Shown here piece after piece: positions 54,010 through 64,000 of a stretch of DNA of 64,000 nt. The notes below the pieces were generated by a model. That model searched no databases. It worked only from the letters and a program-made list of their open reading frames with translations, and was not told where the DNA came from. Origin of the DNA: Herbaspirillum sp. RTI4 (GTDB lineage: Bacteria; Pseudomonadota; Gammaproteobacteria; Burkholderiales; Burkholderiaceae_D); assembly GCF_034313965.1 (NCBI RefSeq), contig NZ_JAVIWQ010000002.1:1116001-1180000 (forward strand), read 5' to 3'. A program made the position numbers and the translations under genes. Numbering within the stretch: the first letter of the stretch is position 1; every line of letters starts with the position of its first letter.

Positions 54010-56073
54010 ATGACCGCCTTCACTACTTACTGGCGCAATACCCGTATCGGCATCAAGCTACCGCTGAGTAATTTTTTGTTTGTGGGTGTGGTTTTTGCGG
54101 TGTTTATTGCGGCGATTGGTCAGCAGATATCCGCCACGATCGAAGCCCGCGCCAACGTCGATGTCGGCGAAAAAACCGCGCTGCTGGTCAATCTGATTGA
54201 ATCTTCCGACAGAGATCTCAGGAGTCGCGTAGGGTCGCTATCGAAAGCCTTTCAAACCAATTTGTCCGGTGAGTTTGAGCTTGATCCGGCAACGATCGAT
54301 GTCAAAGGAAAGCCGACGCCGACGTTGAAACTCAACGGCAAAGTTGTCAACCTTGACTTCTCAGTGGCCGACCAGTTCACCGCATCGACGGGTGCGGTTG
54401 CCACGGTTTTCGTCAAGATGGGGGAGGACTTTGTCCGCGTCTCCACTTCTCTCAAAAATGAAAAAGGTGAGCGTGCCATTGGTACTCTGCTCGATCGCGC
54501 GCATCCTGGATATAAGGCTGCGATAGTGGGGGGAAACTATGCCGGCGTAGCGACGCTATTCGGACGCCAGTTCATTACGCAATATGAACCGATCAAGGAC
54601 GGGCAGGGGAAAATTGTGGGACTGAGTTTTGTCGGATTGGATTTCACGGACTATCTGAATAATTTGAAAAGCACTATTCGCGCTTTGAAAATCGGCCAAA
54701 CGGGTTATTTCTATGTGCTCGATGCACGACCCGGTGCCAGCTATGGCGATTTGATCGTTCACCCCTCGCAGGAAGGAAAAAATCTTCTCGGGTCCAAGGA
54801 CCCGTCCGGTCGGGCATTCATCAAGGACATTCTGGAACAAAAGACGGGCGTGATTCGCTATCCCTGGATCAACAAGGAGCTGGGTGAGGCCAGCGCACGC
54901 GACAAAGTCGTGGCGTTCTCTTACTTGAAGAGCTGGAACTGGGTCATCGTGGGCGGCACTTATGTCGATGAATACACCAGCGAAGTGCGCGATCTGCGTA
55001 ATCTGTTTGCCGTCATTGGTGTCGTGCTGGTATTGCTGATCGCCGGCTTCATGTATGTATTGATTCGTGGATTGGTCACTTCGCCTCTGGTTAAGGCCAG
55101 TGCGGCGGCGCAATTGCTGTCAGAGGGTGACTTGAGTACCCAACTCACTATCGATCGCGACGACGAAATGGGACAGTTGATGGTCTCCATCAACAAGATT
55201 GGCAAAGGCTTAAGCGAGGTGGTTCAGGCTGTTCGCCGGGAGTCGAACGGCATCGCTTCGGCGAGTACGGAAATCGCGCAAGGCAACATGGATCTATCGA
55301 GCCGTACCGAAACGCAAGCCAGTGCGCTGGAAGAGACGGCGGCGTCGATGGAGCAACTTAACGCGACGGTCAAACAAAATGCGGATAACGCGGAACAGGC
55401 GAATCAACTGGCACTTACCGCGTCCACTGTCGCCATGAGCGGTGGTGAGGTGGTGACACAGGTGGTCGATACGATGAAGGGAATCGTCGATAGCTCGCGC
55501 AAGATCGCCGACATCATCGGCGTGATCGATGGGATTACCTTCCAGACCAATATCCTCGCGCTGAATGCCGCAGTGGAAGCCGCTCGCGCTGGAGAACAAG
55601 GCCGTGGTTTTGCGGTGGTGGCCAGCGAGGTGCGTAGTCTGGCCGGGCGTAGCGCGCAAGCGGCCAAGGAAATCAAGGTGCTGATCAACGATAGTGTCGC
55701 GCGCGTGGAGCAAGGAACTTTGCTGGCCGATCGCGCTGGCAATACCATGTCTGAAGTGGTGGGGTCGATCAAGCGCGTTACCGACATCATGGGCGAGATC
55801 AGCATCGCCAGTAATCAGCAGGCATTGGGCGTAGCGCAGGTCGGTGAGGCAGTCACGCAGATGGATGAGACGACACAACAAAATTCTGCGCTGGTTGAGG
55901 AAATGTCCGCTGCTGCCAGCAGTCTTCAATCGCAATCGCAGGCGTTGGTGAAAACGGTGTCCGTGTTTAAGCTGGGTGATGAGTACAACAGCACCCGGAA
56001 TTCTGCGATTGGAGGAGGTTCGGTGGTGACTGTGCTGCCGGGTTTGCCATTTCATGGTAGATCTGAAAAATAA
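54010..56073 (+). CDS. Methyl-accepting chemotaxis protein with Cache domain
   Basis: 687 residues from the ATG at 54010 (AAAGGA upstream). First membrane helix at 17-40, a Cache-type periplasmic sensor domain to about 330 (with [20 protein letters not shown] and [14 protein letters not shown], typical of Cache_3/Cache_2), second helix at 331-355, HAMP, then the signalling domain with [20 protein letters not shown] and hairpin [17 protein letters not shown]. No C-terminal NWETF pentapeptide for CheR binding. Senses an unknown small molecule, probably an organic acid. Confidence 0.95.
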   Translation: MTAFTTYWRNTRIGIKLPLSNFLFVGVVFAVFIAAIGQQISATIEARANVDVGEKTALLVNLIESSDRDLRSRVGSLSKAFQTNLSGEFELDPATIDVKGKPTPTLKLNGKVVNLDFSVADQFTASTGAVATVFVKMGEDFVRVSTSLKNEKGERAIGTLLDRAHPGYKAAIVGGNYAGVATLFGRQFITQYEPIKDGQGKIVGLSFVGLDFTDYLNNLKSTIRALKIGQTGYFYVLDARPGASYGDLIVHPSQEGKNLLGSKDPSGRAFIKDILEQKTGVIRYPWINKELGEASARDKVVAFSYLKSWNWVIVGGTYVDEYTSEVRDLRNLFAVIGVVLVLLIAGFMYVLIRGLVTSPLVKASAAAQLLSEGDLSTQLTIDRDDEMGQLMVSINKIGKGLSEVVQAVRRESNGIASASTEIAQGNMDLSSRTETQASALEETAASMEQLNATVKQNADNAEQANQLALTASTVAMSGGEVVTQVVDTMKGIVDSSRKIADIIGVIDGITFQTNILALNAAVEAARAGEQGRGFAVVASEVRSLAGRSAQAAKEIKVLINDSVARVEQGTLLADRAGNTMSEVVGSIKRVTDIMGEISIASNQQALGVAQVGEAVTQMDETTQQNSALVEEMSAAASSLQSQSQALVKTVSVFKLGDEYNSTRNSAIGGGSVVTVLPGLPFHGRSEK

Positions 56074-56290
56074 TTTTTGGCGACAAGCCGGCGGCTTATC
56101 AACGACGCCGTTTGGTGCCATCTGGTGCCGTTAATTGTCGTTTATTGCAGTCTGCGCGCTACTGTCGCCGGCGGCACATTTCATCACAGATCAAGGCTGC
56201 GCTGACTGCCGGGGTGCCGGCAAGATGCGTTGAAAAAAAATGCAGGGCCAGCGTGGTAGTCGAATCAGACCGGGATATTACTCAGCCTGA

Positions 56291-56878
56291 TCAGGGAGTG
56301 CTGCGAATGCCGCTCCAGCGCGGCGTCAGTTCGTGCGGGAGCGCGAACAAATCCAACACTCTTCCCACGGTGTGATCCACCATTTCCGCAATCGATTGTG
56401 GCCGGTGATAAAAGCCGGGCAGCGGCGGATAAACGATGCCGCCCATTTCGGTCACGGAAGTCATGTTGCGCAAGTGCGCCAGGTTGAAGGGTGTTTCGCG
56501 CACCATCAGTACCAGGCGGCGCCGTTCCTTGAGCACCACGTCGGCAGAACGCGTAATCAGGTTATCGGATAAACCGTGCGCCACGGCAGCTAGTGTTTTC
56601 ATGGAACAGGGCGCGATGATCATGCCATCCGATTCGAAAGAACCGCTGGCAATCGAGGCACCGACGTCGCGCACGTTATGCACCACATCTGCCAGCGCTT
56701 CGACATCCTTGCGGTTCATGTCCAGTTCCTGATGCAGATTGAGTACGGCGGCATCGGACACCATCAGGTGCGTTTCGGCGATGCCGGCTTCTCTCAGGAC
56801 TTGCAGCAGTCGTACGCCATAGATGGCGCCGGTAGCCCCGGTGATGGCAATGATGAGGCGAAACGGAGGTTTTTTCAT
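56291..56878 (-). CDS. ubiX: Flavin prenyltransferase UbiX
   Basis: 195 residues. Starts RLIIAITGATGAIYGVRLLQVL; FMN and DMAP sites in SDAAV and IAPCSMKTLAAVAHG; ERRRLVLMVRETPFNLAH is diagnostic. Makes prenyl-FMN for UbiD in ubiquinone synthesis. 23 bp after grxD on the same strand. Confidence 0.97.
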   Translation of the reverse strand: MKKPPFRLIIAITGATGAIYGVRLLQVLREAGIAETHLMVSDAAVLNLHQELDMNRKDVEALADVVHNVRDVGASIASGSFESDGMIIAPCSMKTLAAVAHGLSDNLITRSADVVLKERRRLVLMVRETPFNLAHLRNMTSVTEMGGIVYPPLPGFYHRPQSIAEMVDHTVGRVLDLFALPHELTPRWSGIRSTP

Positions 56879-56901
56879 TCAGGGAACCGCGCGGACGCGG
56901 C

Positions 56902-57213
56902 TCAGGCTTTGAGTAAAGTTTGCAGTTCGCCGGAATCGAACATTTCAGTGAGGATGTCGGAACCGCCGACGAATTCACCGTTGACGTAAAGTTGCGGGAC
57001 GGTTGGCCAGTTCGAGTATTCCTTGATACCGGCGCGCACATCGGGGTTATCCAGCACGTTGATGGTAACGATGTTTTCGACGCCGCTGGCTTTGAGTAAT
57101 TGAATGGCTTTGCCTGAAAAGCCGCATTGCGGAAACTGGGCAGTGCCTTTCATGAACAGAACGACCGGGTTCTGGGTGACGGTTTCCTTGATCCAGGCTT
57201 GTACTTCGCTCAT
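56902..57213 (-). CDS. grxD: Monothiol glutaredoxin GrxD (CGFS)
   Basis: 103 residues. CGFS active site at 30-33 in [13 protein letters not shown]-binding [18 protein letters not shown]. Iron-sulfur cluster carrier that partners with BolA-type proteins; ibaG is at 21057-21293. Confidence 0.97.
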   Translation of the reverse strand: MSEVQAWIKETVTQNPVVLFMKGTAQFPQCGFSGKAIQLLKASGVENIVTINVLDNPDVRAGIKEYSNWPTVPQLYVNGEFVGGSDILTEMFDSGELQTLLKA

Positions 57214-57361
57214 GGTGGTCTCTCTTGAATGGGGATGAATTGATCAGATGACGCCATTATATGAAAAGCTCTGCCTTTCTGCTGAAAAGTCGCAGAATTG
57301 AAAAGAGGGCGGTAACTTGAGGCGTGCGCAACATTAAAAAGGACGCATCAAACGGCCGCAC

Positions 57362-57390
57362 AAAATTGAAAAGGGCGCTTGAGCGCCCTT
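57362..57390 (-). terminator. Terminator downstream of hpf
   Basis: On the minus strand: AAGGGCGC/GCGCCCTT with a 4-nt loop, then TTTTCAATTTT. It closes the rpoN-hpf transcript. Confidence 0.8.
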
Positions 57391-57427
57391 TGCCATGCTA
57401 ATGCTGCGCTTTTGGCGCGGCGGGTTA

Positions 57428-57775
57428 TTAAGTCGCTGCTTCGATGTCGATTGGCAGGCGTTTAACGTCCGATTGATGATCTTGTAGCTGGCCCTTGTGC
57501 TTCAATACTTGGCGATCCAGTTTGTCGATCAGTGCATCGATTGCGGCGTACAGGTCGTGCGCGAGACTTTCCACGTGAATATCTTTGCCCTTGATATGGA
57601 CATTGATTTCCGCTTTCTGCCGTTTTTCCTTTTCTGTCAGTTTATCGACGGTGAGGACGACGCTGACGTCGATGACGTGGTCGAAATGGCGTTTGATACG
57701 TTCGACCTTGGTCATGACGTATTCACGGATGGCTGGTGTTACATCGAGGTGATGCCCGCTGATTGTCAGATTCAT
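57428..57775 (-). CDS. hpf: Ribosome hibernation promoting factor HPF (short form)
   Basis: 115 residues, single sigma-54 modulation/S30 domain, [16 protein letters not shown] start and [38 protein letters not shown]. Binds and dimerises 30S ribosomes in stationary phase. Lies 239 bp downstream of rpoN, a conserved placement. Confidence 0.95.
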   Translation of the reverse strand: MNLTISGHHLDVTPAIREYVMTKVERIKRHFDHVIDVSVVLTVDKLTEKEKRQKAEINVHIKGKDIHVESLAHDLYAAIDALIDKLDRQVLKHKGQLQDHQSDVKRLPIDIEAAT

Positions 57776-58014
57776 ACGACTCTCCTTCGGATAGTGTCAC
57801 TGGAGGTCCGGCATCGGATGATTATCCGGTTGGATCCTTGAGCCTTGCGGCCCGGTGTTTGCCGCCGGATTGCCTGATCGGTGTGTTGATCGAGTGCGTC
57901 CGGACACAGTGACTAGTATAAAAAAATCCCGGTGCAAGTACTTGTGCGGCGCAATCCCGGAGTCACGGGACGGCGATACGCGCAATGCTTGCTCAGAGAC
58001 TTCCCACAAAACAG

Positions 58015-59499
58015 TTACAAGGACTTGCGCAGCGCTACAGGGGGGATTTTCAGGACATCGCGGTATTTTGCGACAGTCCGTCTTGCAACAACCATTCCCT
58101 GTTCAGACAGCATGTCTGCAATCTTGCTATCTGACAAGGGGTTTTTTGTATCTTCGGCTCCTATCAATTGTTTGATCAGTGCGCGTATGGCGGTAGAGGA
58201 GGCTTCTCCGCCTGCTTCGGTGGACACATGGCTGCCGAAGAAATATTTCAATTCGAACATGCCATGTGGCGTGAGCATGTATTTCTGGGTGGTTACGCGC
58301 GAGATGGTGCTTTCGTGTAAACCGAGTGTATCAGCTATTTCACGCAGTACCAGAGGGCGCATGGCGACTGCGCCGTGCGAGAAAAAATTCTTCTGCCGCT
58401 CCACGATGGCCTGTGCCACGCGCAGTATGGTGTCGAAGCGCTGACGCATATTTTTGATCAGCCATTTCGCTTCCTGCAATTGCGACACGAGCGCGCCTTC
58501 GCCCTTGTGCTGCTTCATGGCGTTGGCATACATGGCGTTGACGCGCAAGCGCGGCATGACCTCGTGATTAAGCGTGACTTGCCATCCCAGCTTGCCTTCT
58601 TTAACGATCACGTCCGGCGCTACGTAGTCGGAGCGGCCTGAAAGGAATGCCGCGCCGGGATGCGGATTGCACTGCCGGATAACGGCTTGCGCTTCGCGCA
58701 GATCCTCATCGTCACAGACCAGCGCTTTTTTGATTTTATTGAAATCGCGCTGCGCAAAAAGCGGCAGGCAAGTCTGGACAATCGACAGCGCCAGACGTCG
58801 CGTCACGAAGGGAATTTTCGGCAGGCGCTTGATTTGCAGCGCCAGACATTCGGCAGCGTCGCGTGCGCCAACCCCGGCCGGATCGAAACTTTGCAGCAGC
58901 GTCAGTGCCAGTGTCAGCTCATCGAATTCAATTTCCAACTCTTCCGGCAGGCGCGCATAAATTTCTTCCAGCGGCTCTTCCAGATAGCCGCGCTCATCGA
59001 TGGCGTCGATGACCAGTTCCAACAGTGCGCGATCACGCTGGCAGCACATGGTCTGGCCAGCTTCCTGCAGCAGATGCTCGCGCAGTGTCAGGAAATGCGC
59101 TTCCAGTTGCGGCCGCGAATCTTCATCGTCGGAGGTTTTTGTGCCGCGTGCGACATCGTCAAAACTCCACTCTGCTTCGTTAGCGGTGCTGCTGTCGCTG
59201 GCTTCTTGCTGTCCTCCCGCTTCGCCACTGTTGTCCGTCTCGCTGCCTGTGGTGCCGGTGTCGGCCGCAGTTTCTGCCGGCGACAGGGCGCTGGTACTGC
59301 CCAGTGCGCCATCAGCCAGCAGACGCACGGAGTTGTCCAGCGCATCGTCGAGGCGCTCCAGCAGCGGGTTGTCGCTCAGGATCTGTTCCAGTTCCTGTTG
59401 CATTTCCAGCGTGGACAGTTGCAACAAACGTATCGACTGCTGCAATTGCGGCGTCAATGCTAAATGTTGCGAAGTGCGGAGCTGAAGGGATTGTTTCAT
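58015..59499 (-). CDS. rpoN: RNA polymerase sigma-54 factor RpoN
   Basis: 494 residues. Region I is Gln/Leu-rich ([25 protein letters not shown]), then an acidic region II at about 60-125, core-binding region, helix-turn-helix, and the RpoN box [10 protein letters not shown] near the C terminus. Recognises -24/-12 promoters. Confidence 0.97.
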   Translation of the reverse strand: MKQSLQLRTSQHLALTPQLQQSIRLLQLSTLEMQQELEQILSDNPLLERLDDALDNSVRLLADGALGSTSALSPAETAADTGTTGSETDNSGEAGGQQEASDSSTANEAEWSFDDVARGTKTSDDEDSRPQLEAHFLTLREHLLQEAGQTMCCQRDRALLELVIDAIDERGYLEEPLEEIYARLPEELEIEFDELTLALTLLQSFDPAGVGARDAAECLALQIKRLPKIPFVTRRLALSIVQTCLPLFAQRDFNKIKKALVCDDEDLREAQAVIRQCNPHPGAAFLSGRSDYVAPDVIVKEGKLGWQVTLNHEVMPRLRVNAMYANAMKQHKGEGALVSQLQEAKWLIKNMRQRFDTILRVAQAIVERQKNFFSHGAVAMRPLVLREIADTLGLHESTISRVTTQKYMLTPHGMFELKYFFGSHVSTEAGGEASSTAIRALIKQLIGAEDTKNPLSDSKIADMLSEQGMVVARRTVAKYRDVLKIPPVALRKSL

Positions 59500-59517
59500 C
59501 GATGGAGTGCGTTCCGC

Positions 59518-60261
59518 TTACATGCGGAAATGTTCCCCCAGATAAACGCGGCGCACCGATTCATTGGCGATGATCTCGTCCGGGCTGCCGCTGGCCAGCA
59601 CGGTGCCTTGATTGATGATGTAGGCGCGGTCGCAAATGCCCAGCGTTTCGCGCACGTTATGGTCGGTAATCAGCACGCCGATGCCGCGTTCTTTCAGGAA
59701 GCGCACGATGCGCTGGATTTCGATCACCGCGATCGGATCGATCCCGGCAAACGGTTCGTCCAGCAATACAAAACGAGGGCTGGTAGCCAGTGCGCGGGCG
59801 ATCTCGACCCGTCGGCGTTCGCCGCCCGATAACGACAGCGCCTGGCTTTCGCGCAATTTTTCAATTTGCAATTCGTGCAGCAACTGGTCGAGTCGCGCAT
59901 CGATCAGGGCCTTGGGCAGCGGTTTTCCGTCTTGTTGCTGCAGTTCGAGCACGGCGCGAATATTGTCTTCCACGCTGAGTTTGCGAAATACTGAGGCTTC
60001 CTGCGGCAGATAAGACAGGCCGAGTTTGGCGCGGCTGTGGATAGGCAGATACGAGATATCGACACCGTCGAGATCGATCTTGCCGCCATCCGACGGCACC
60101 AGTCCGACGATCATGTAAAACGAGGTGGTCTTGCCGGCACCGTTAGGGCCGAGCAAGCCGATGACTTCGCCGCTGGCAACTTCCAGCGAGACATCGTGCA
60201 CTACCTGACGTGCGCCGTAGCTTTTCTTCAAGCCACGGACGATCAGCGAACTACTGGTCAT
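59518..60261 (-). CDS. lptB: LPS export ABC transporter ATPase LptB
   Basis: 247 residues. Walker [10 protein letters not shown], signature LSGGERRR, Walker [13 protein letters not shown], switch His in [10 protein letters not shown]. Powers extraction of LPS from the inner membrane with LptFG (not in this window). 18 bp before rpoN; it overlaps lptA by 4 bp. Confidence 0.97.
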   Translation of the reverse strand: MTSSSLIVRGLKKSYGARQVVHDVSLEVASGEVIGLLGPNGAGKTTSFYMIVGLVPSDGGKIDLDGVDISYLPIHSRAKLGLSYLPQEASVFRKLSVEDNIRAVLELQQQDGKPLPKALIDARLDQLLHELQIEKLRESQALSLSGGERRRVEIARALATSPRFVLLDEPFAGIDPIAVIEIQRIVRFLKERGIGVLITDHNVRETLGICDRAYIINQGTVLASGSPDEIIANESVRRVYLGEHFRM

Positions 60262-60926
60262 TTGCTTTCCTCTTTTGGAGCTGGCACGGCCAGCGGTGCC
60301 GTGTTGGGCGCAACCGGCGTCGGCGCCAGCGTAGACGATGATGTTGGCGTTGGCGTTGGTGTTTGCATTGGCGAGGCAGTCGGCGCTGGCGCGGCTACCC
60401 GTGGCTGCAGGACGGCGGTGACGCGGCCTGCGCCCGTCTTGCTGACACCGTCAACGGTATTGTGGACGGCATAAAATTCTGCCCGGCTGTCATACGAAAT
60501 GAATTGGCCGCGCACATCGTCAGTTACTTTGGTGCCTTCCAGCCGCTTCATGTGCGCCTTGGAAAACAGTTTGGCGATTTCCACCTTGCTGTCGTATTCG
60601 ATGCGTTCGGCTTCGCCTTCAATCCACAGGTCAACGCCGCCGTCGCGTTTCTGCCTGAAGTTAGCCAGTTTCCCAGGATCGGCGTACAGCGTTGCAAACT
60701 GATAGCCGGCCGGGTCGGTAGTGACGACCACGCGGTCGGCCTTCATGATCAGCGTGCCGCGCGTCAGAACTACGTTGCCGATAAAGATGTTGACCTGCTG
60801 CACATCGTTATAACTGAGCTGATCGGCATTGATGACGGTTGGCTTGAACGAGTCGGCTTTTTCTGCGTGGGCGATACGCGCCACACACAAGAGGGTCAAC
60901 AGGCTCAGTAAAAAAATGCGATTCAT
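60258..60926 (-). CDS. lptA: LPS transport periplasmic protein LptA
   Basis: 222 residues. Signal peptide ends AHA/EKAD. OstA-like beta-jellyroll ([37 protein letters not shown]). The last 50 residues are a Pro/Thr/Ala-rich low-complexity tail ([15 protein letters not shown]) not needed for the jellyroll. Bridges inner and outer membranes. Confidence 0.95.
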   Translation of the reverse strand: MNRIFLLSLLTLLCVARIAHAEKADSFKPTVINADQLSYNDVQQVNIFIGNVVLTRGTLIMKADRVVVTTDPAGYQFATLYADPGKLANFRQKRDGGVDLWIEGEAERIEYDSKVEIAKLFSKAHMKRLEGTKVTDDVRGQFISYDSRAEFYAVHNTVDGVSKTGAGRVTAVLQPRVAAPAPTASPMQTPTPTPTSSSTLAPTPVAPNTAPLAVPAPKEESK

Positions 60927-60973
60927 GAATTTTCCTGCCCAATATAAAAATGCAAATCGGCAACGGCGGACGG

Positions 60974-61582
60974 TCAGCGCGCCGGTGTCGGTGGTGGTTG
61001 ATAGAGGCCGTTGACGCGGCTGCTGAGATGGAAGTCGCCGGTGACATTGTTGACGGTCATGCCCACGCCATCGAGTACCGATTTCCCTAGCGTGATGTGA
61101 ACCGGCTTGTCGGTCTTGGCGATTTCATCGTCGGGCAGCATCAGCAGGTATTCGGTGGTCATGTGCATGGGTTCGGCTTTCTGCGTCGCGCCGCGATCCA
61201 CATTCACATCGTCATACATATGAATTTTGCTGTTGTCGTCGGTGATGATGGCGCGCTTGGAGCGCATGCTCATCGGTGTTTTTGCCGGCGACAGGTTGTT
61301 GATGATAGGGAGTGTCACTTCAAACGAATCGTCGGTAGGGAAATGAATCAGCTTGAGGCCCGAGATATCGTAGTCCGGCGTGCCGGCCAGGGTCATTCTG
61401 ACGTAGCGGAATTCGTCGATGTAATAGTCGGGACGCCCTGCATTGCGCTTGTTGGCCGCATCGTCATCCTGGCGCGCGGTTTGCAGTACCCAGAAACTGC
61501 CGAGCGCGCCGAAAATCAGCAGCACCAGAAAAACAACAGCGCCTATGCGCTGCGTCGAGCGGCTTTTCAGTTGCGCGCTCAT
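60974..61582 (-). CDS. lptC: LPS export protein LptC
   Basis: 202 residues: N-terminal membrane helix (IGAVVFLVLLIFGALGSFWVL), then the LptC jellyroll (YYIDEFRYVRMTLAGTPDYDISGLKLIHFP). Takes LPS from LptBFG to LptA. It overlaps kdsC by 4 bp; 47 bp to lptA. Confidence 0.95.
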   Translation of the reverse strand: MSAQLKSRSTQRIGAVVFLVLLIFGALGSFWVLQTARQDDDAANKRNAGRPDYYIDEFRYVRMTLAGTPDYDISGLKLIHFPTDDSFEVTLPIINNLSPAKTPMSMRSKRAIITDDNSKIHMYDDVNVDRGATQKAEPMHMTTEYLLMLPDDEIAKTDKPVHITLGKSVLDGVGMTVNNVTGDFHLSSRVNGLYQPPPTPAR

Positions 61583-62133
61583 GTCAGATACGGAGCCAGT
61601 GCCGCCTCATAATTTCCCTGCGCATGCAGGATCAGATCGCAGATTTCGCGCGCTGCGCCGTGGCCGCCGCCGGCTTCGGTGAGGTAATGCACACGCTGTT
61701 TTACTTCGGTATGCGCACCGGCGACCGCTGCGGCAAAGCCGACGCGGGTCAGGATAGGCAGGTCGATCAGGTCGTCGCCCAGGTAACCGCAGTGCTCTTC
61801 GCTCAGGCCGACTTGCGCCAGCAATTGCGCCAATGCGCTGCGCTTGTCATGCACGCCCTGAAACAGATGCGCAATGCCCAGATCGCTGGCGCGTTTTTGC
61901 AGGATGGGCGACTGGCGCGCGGTGATCAGCGCAGTGGGGACGCCGGATTGCTGTAGCAAGCGAATGCCCAGGCCATCGAGTACATTAAAACGCTTCAGGA
62001 CTTCGCCGTCCACGCCGTAATGCAGACCGCCATCGGTCAGCACGCCGTCGATATCGAAAATCATCAGTTTGACGCCAGCGGCGCGATGCATTGCATCGAT
62101 GGAGGCCTTGCCGAATACAGTCGCGCGTGCCAT
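61579..62133 (-). CDS. kdsC: Kdo 8-phosphate phosphatase KdsC
   Basis: 184 residues, HAD superfamily C0 type. Nucleophile motif MIFDIDGVLTDG, then ITARQS and GDDLIDLPIL. Makes Kdo from Kdo-8-phosphate for LPS core. Start codon shares a base with the kdsD stop (TGATG). Confidence 0.96.
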   Translation of the reverse strand: MARATVFGKASIDAMHRAAGVKLMIFDIDGVLTDGGLHYGVDGEVLKRFNVLDGLGIRLLQQSGVPTALITARQSPILQKRASDLGIAHLFQGVHDKRSALAQLLAQVGLSEEHCGYLGDDLIDLPILTRVGFAAAVAGAHTEVKQRVHYLTEAGGGHGAAREICDLILHAQGNYEAALAPYLT

Positions 62134-63170
62134 CAGATCACCTTGGCGCGGGTCAGGTCATGGATGTGCAGCGCGCCGACCAGCCGGCCGGCGGTGTCGC
62201 CCACCAGTAATTGATTGATGCGGTATTGCTCCATGACTTCCACGGCTTCGACCGCGAGTTGATCCTGACCGATCAGGCGCGGCTGCGGCTGCATCACGTC
62301 GGCAATCAGCGCATGTTTGAAATCGACGCCGCGTTCCAGCAGTCGGCGCAGATCGCCATCGGTGAATACACCTATGGGTTTGAAGTCAGCGTCCACCACC
62401 GCGGTCATGGCCATGCCCTTGCGGGTAATTTCCATGAGCGCGTCCGACAGCGACATCTCCGGCGTGACCGCAGGAATTTCGTCGCCGCTGCGCATGACGT
62501 CGCGTACGCGGGTCAGCAGGCGGCGGCCCAGAGCGCCTCCGGGATGGGAGCGGGCAAAATCTTCTTCGCGGAAGCCGCGTGCGTCCAGCAAGGCCACTGC
62601 CAGCGCATCGCCCATCGCCAGCGTGGCGGTGGTGCTGGCGGTCGGGGCCAGATTGAGGGGGCAGGCTTCCTGATCGACGCTGACATTCAAATGGGCGTCG
62701 GCCAGTTGCGCCAGCGCGGAGTCGGGGTCGCCGGTCAGGGCAATCGATTTCGCGCCCATGCGCTTGATGAGGGGGACGATGGCCATCAATTCGGCGGTTT
62801 CGCCGGAATTGGAGATGGCAATGACGACATCTTGCCCGGTCACCATGCCGAGGTCGCCGTGGGCGGCTTCGGCCGGGTGCATGAACAGCGCCGGCGTGCC
62901 GGTGGAGGCCAGCGTGGCGGCGATTTTTCGCGCGATATGTCCGGATTTGCCTATGCCCGAGACGACCGCCCGGCCTTTGCAGTGATACAGCAGGCTGACG
63001 GCCGCGATAAAGGAAGCCGCGGCAGCGCTGCTATCGTCTACCAGACGGTGCTTCAGCGCCAGTACGGCGTCGGCTTCGATTTGCAGGGTGTCGCGGCCCA
63101 GTTGCAGCGCACGCAGCCCGGTTTCGGCAGAAAAGGGAGCGGCTGTTATTTTGTGATCGATTAAACTCAT
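62133..63170 (-). CDS. kdsD: Arabinose 5-phosphate isomerase KdsD
   Basis: 345 residues. SIS domain (VSGIGKSGHIARKIAATLASTGTPALFMHPAEAAHGDLG) and two C-terminal CBS domains. Converts ribulose 5-phosphate to arabinose 5-phosphate for Kdo synthesis. First gene of the kdsDC-lptCAB-rpoN-hpf run. Confidence 0.97.
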   Translation of the reverse strand: MSLIDHKITAAPFSAETGLRALQLGRDTLQIEADAVLALKHRLVDDSSAAAASFIAAVSLLYHCKGRAVVSGIGKSGHIARKIAATLASTGTPALFMHPAEAAHGDLGMVTGQDVVIAISNSGETAELMAIVPLIKRMGAKSIALTGDPDSALAQLADAHLNVSVDQEACPLNLAPTASTTATLAMGDALAVALLDARGFREEDFARSHPGGALGRRLLTRVRDVMRSGDEIPAVTPEMSLSDALMEITRKGMAMTAVVDADFKPIGVFTDGDLRRLLERGVDFKHALIADVMQPQPRLIGQDQLAVEAVEVMEQYRINQLLVGDTAGRLVGALHIHDLTRAKVI

Positions 63171-63287
63171 CCCGGGAGTATAAACGAATAAGAAAGCAAA
63201 AAACTTGCCAGTTACTTATCGTATTAATCGTAGTTTTTTAGTTTTACGTTTATTAAATATAAAAGGCCGCTGGCGTAAGTCCTGGTT

Positions 63288-64000
63288 TTACGGAAAAGTT
63301 GGCAGAGAGATATTCGGCAAGGCCGCTGAACGGGTTCCCGGGCGCGGTGCATTACTTTCGCCGTGATAGGCAAACACCACCGACGATTTGACGCGGTCGC
63401 TGGAATTTCTGCCTGCGGCATGAAACAAGCCGCTGTGAAACAGCACCACGTCGCCGGCCTCCAGTAACAAAGGCACGCCCAGAGCGAACAGCGCCTGATT
63501 GGCCGCCACTTCCGGCCGCAGAAAATCGAGATCGTCCATTTGTTCCGCTTGCAGCTTGAGCAGATGCGAGCCGGGAATAACGCTTAACCCGCCGTTTTCT
63601 GTCCGTTCTGCGCCGAGCGCCAGCCATACCGAAATCAGATCAGGCCGTTCGAACGACCAATAGCGGATGTCGCGATGCCAGCCGGTTGCCGTACCGAAAT
63701 CGGGGTGCTTGGTCATTACGCAATTATGGTGGGCGAGCGGCAGGCTGACCGGTTCCTCAAACAACTGCGTCAGTATGGCGACCAGCGCCGGGTCACTCGC
63801 CCAGTCGCGGAAGGCCGGATCGCGGTCGTAAGCCCCGCGCAGGCGGCGCACCGTGCGCCCGCCTTCACTGGTCAGCGACGCCGGTGCGCCGGGATAGCCC
63901 ACTTCGGCTTCATATTCCAGCGGCGCGACGGCGCGCTGCAAATGATCGGCAGTTACCGCCAGCATGCGTTCGCAGCTGGCAGCCGGTACCAGGCCGCGCA
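63288..64000 (-). CDS. PhyH-family Fe(II)/2-oxoglutarate dioxygenase, 5' end outside window
   Basis: The frame stays open to the window edge, beyond the Met at 63965 (RGLVPAASCER precedes it in frame), so the true start is probably outside. PhyH-like: iron ligands H and D in ATGWHRDIRYWSF, and a distal His in VLFHSGLFHAAGRNSSDR with Arg for 2-oxoglutarate. Substrate unknown; relatives hydroxylate fatty acyl, ectoine or phosphonate compounds. It precedes kdsD by 117 bp. Confidence 0.8.
   Translation of the reverse strand, partial: RGLVPAASCERMLAVTADHLQRAVAPLEYEAEVGYPGAPASLTSEGGRTVRRLRGAYDRDPAFRDWASDPALVAILTQLFEEPVSLPLAHHNCVMTKHPDFGTATGWHRDIRYWSFERPDLISVWLALGAERTENGGLSVIPGSHLLKLQAEQMDDLDFLRPEVAANQALFALGVPLLLEAGDVVLFHSGLFHAAGRNSSDRVKSSVVFAYHGESNAPRPGTRSAALPNISLPTFP

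Noticed and set aside
57919-57970. rpoN terminator
   Set aside because: TCCCG/CGGGA arms and a T7 run are there on the minus strand, but two alternative pairings exist and hpf is expected to be co-transcribed in part, so it is not listed as a feature.
1-64000. CRISPR arrays, insertion sequences, prophage and toxin-antitoxin pairs
   Set aside because: No repeat-spacer pattern, transposase, integrase or typical small gene pair was seen on either strand.

Overview
The window looks like chromosomal DNA of a betaproteobacterium of the order Burkholderiales, most like the Oxalobacteraceae. The evidence is gene order: mlaFEDACB, an ABC exporter, bolA, murA, hisGDCBHAFIE, a HIT protein, tatABC, a DegS-like protease, petABC and sspAB all follow one another, and hpf-rpoN-lptBAC-kdsCD closes the right side. 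HisG is the short, HisZ-dependent form and petABC encodes a bacterial bc1 complex. No insertion sequence, integrase, CRISPR array or rRNA gene was seen. Species cannot be fixed from the sequence alone.

Region 1 (1-14.6 kb, all minus strand) is a large chaperone-usher fimbrial locus. It has two complete chaperone plus usher sets, two related small subunits placed directly after each usher, and at least seven DUF1120-type subunits, the last cut by the left window edge. Five intergenic spaces in this locus share one promoter-like element: a 14-bp imperfect dyad at fixed distance from a TATAAG-like box. It resembles sites of NarL/LuxR-family response regulators (BvgA, RcsB), which suggests coordinated switching. 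Tandem duplications have multiplied subunit genes, in one case with the promoter and leader. Three 60-65 bp hairpin repeats lie between the last two subunit genes.

Region 2 (15-40.6 kb, mostly plus strand) is housekeeping. The Mla operon returns phospholipid from the outer membrane. It is followed by a YadGH-type ABC exporter, a BolA-like protein, murA, and the histidine operon with an orphan beta-class DNA methyltransferase between hisD and hisC. A HIT protein, tatABC, a divergent pair (DegS-like protease and Nif3 family protein), mscL, petABC, sspA and sspB come next, ending in tRNA-Thr(TGT). The Rieske protein PetA and the beta-lactamase at 42.4 kb both carry twin-arginine-like leaders, so both are plausible clients of TatABC.

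Region 3 (40.8-56.1 kb) is accessory: an AGMO-like membrane hydroxylase, a class A beta-lactamase, an ArsR-type regulator with an old yellow enzyme and an MFS exporter, and an Lrp-type regulator divergent from an orphan pyruvate dehydrogenase E1 gene with 13-bp iterons between them. Then come a 737-residue protein with an OTU cysteine-protease signature that looks like a secreted effector, a short-chain dehydrogenase and a chemoreceptor.

Region 4 (56.3-64 kb, minus strand) is housekeeping again: ubiX, grxD, hpf, rpoN, lptBAC, kdsC, kdsD and a PhyH-family dioxygenase cut by the right edge. The lpt/kds genes supply Kdo and move lipopolysaccharide to the outer membrane.

The best candidates for something new are the OTU protein, the shared fimbrial promoter element, the methyltransferase inside the his operon, and the composite operator in front of the ArsR gene.
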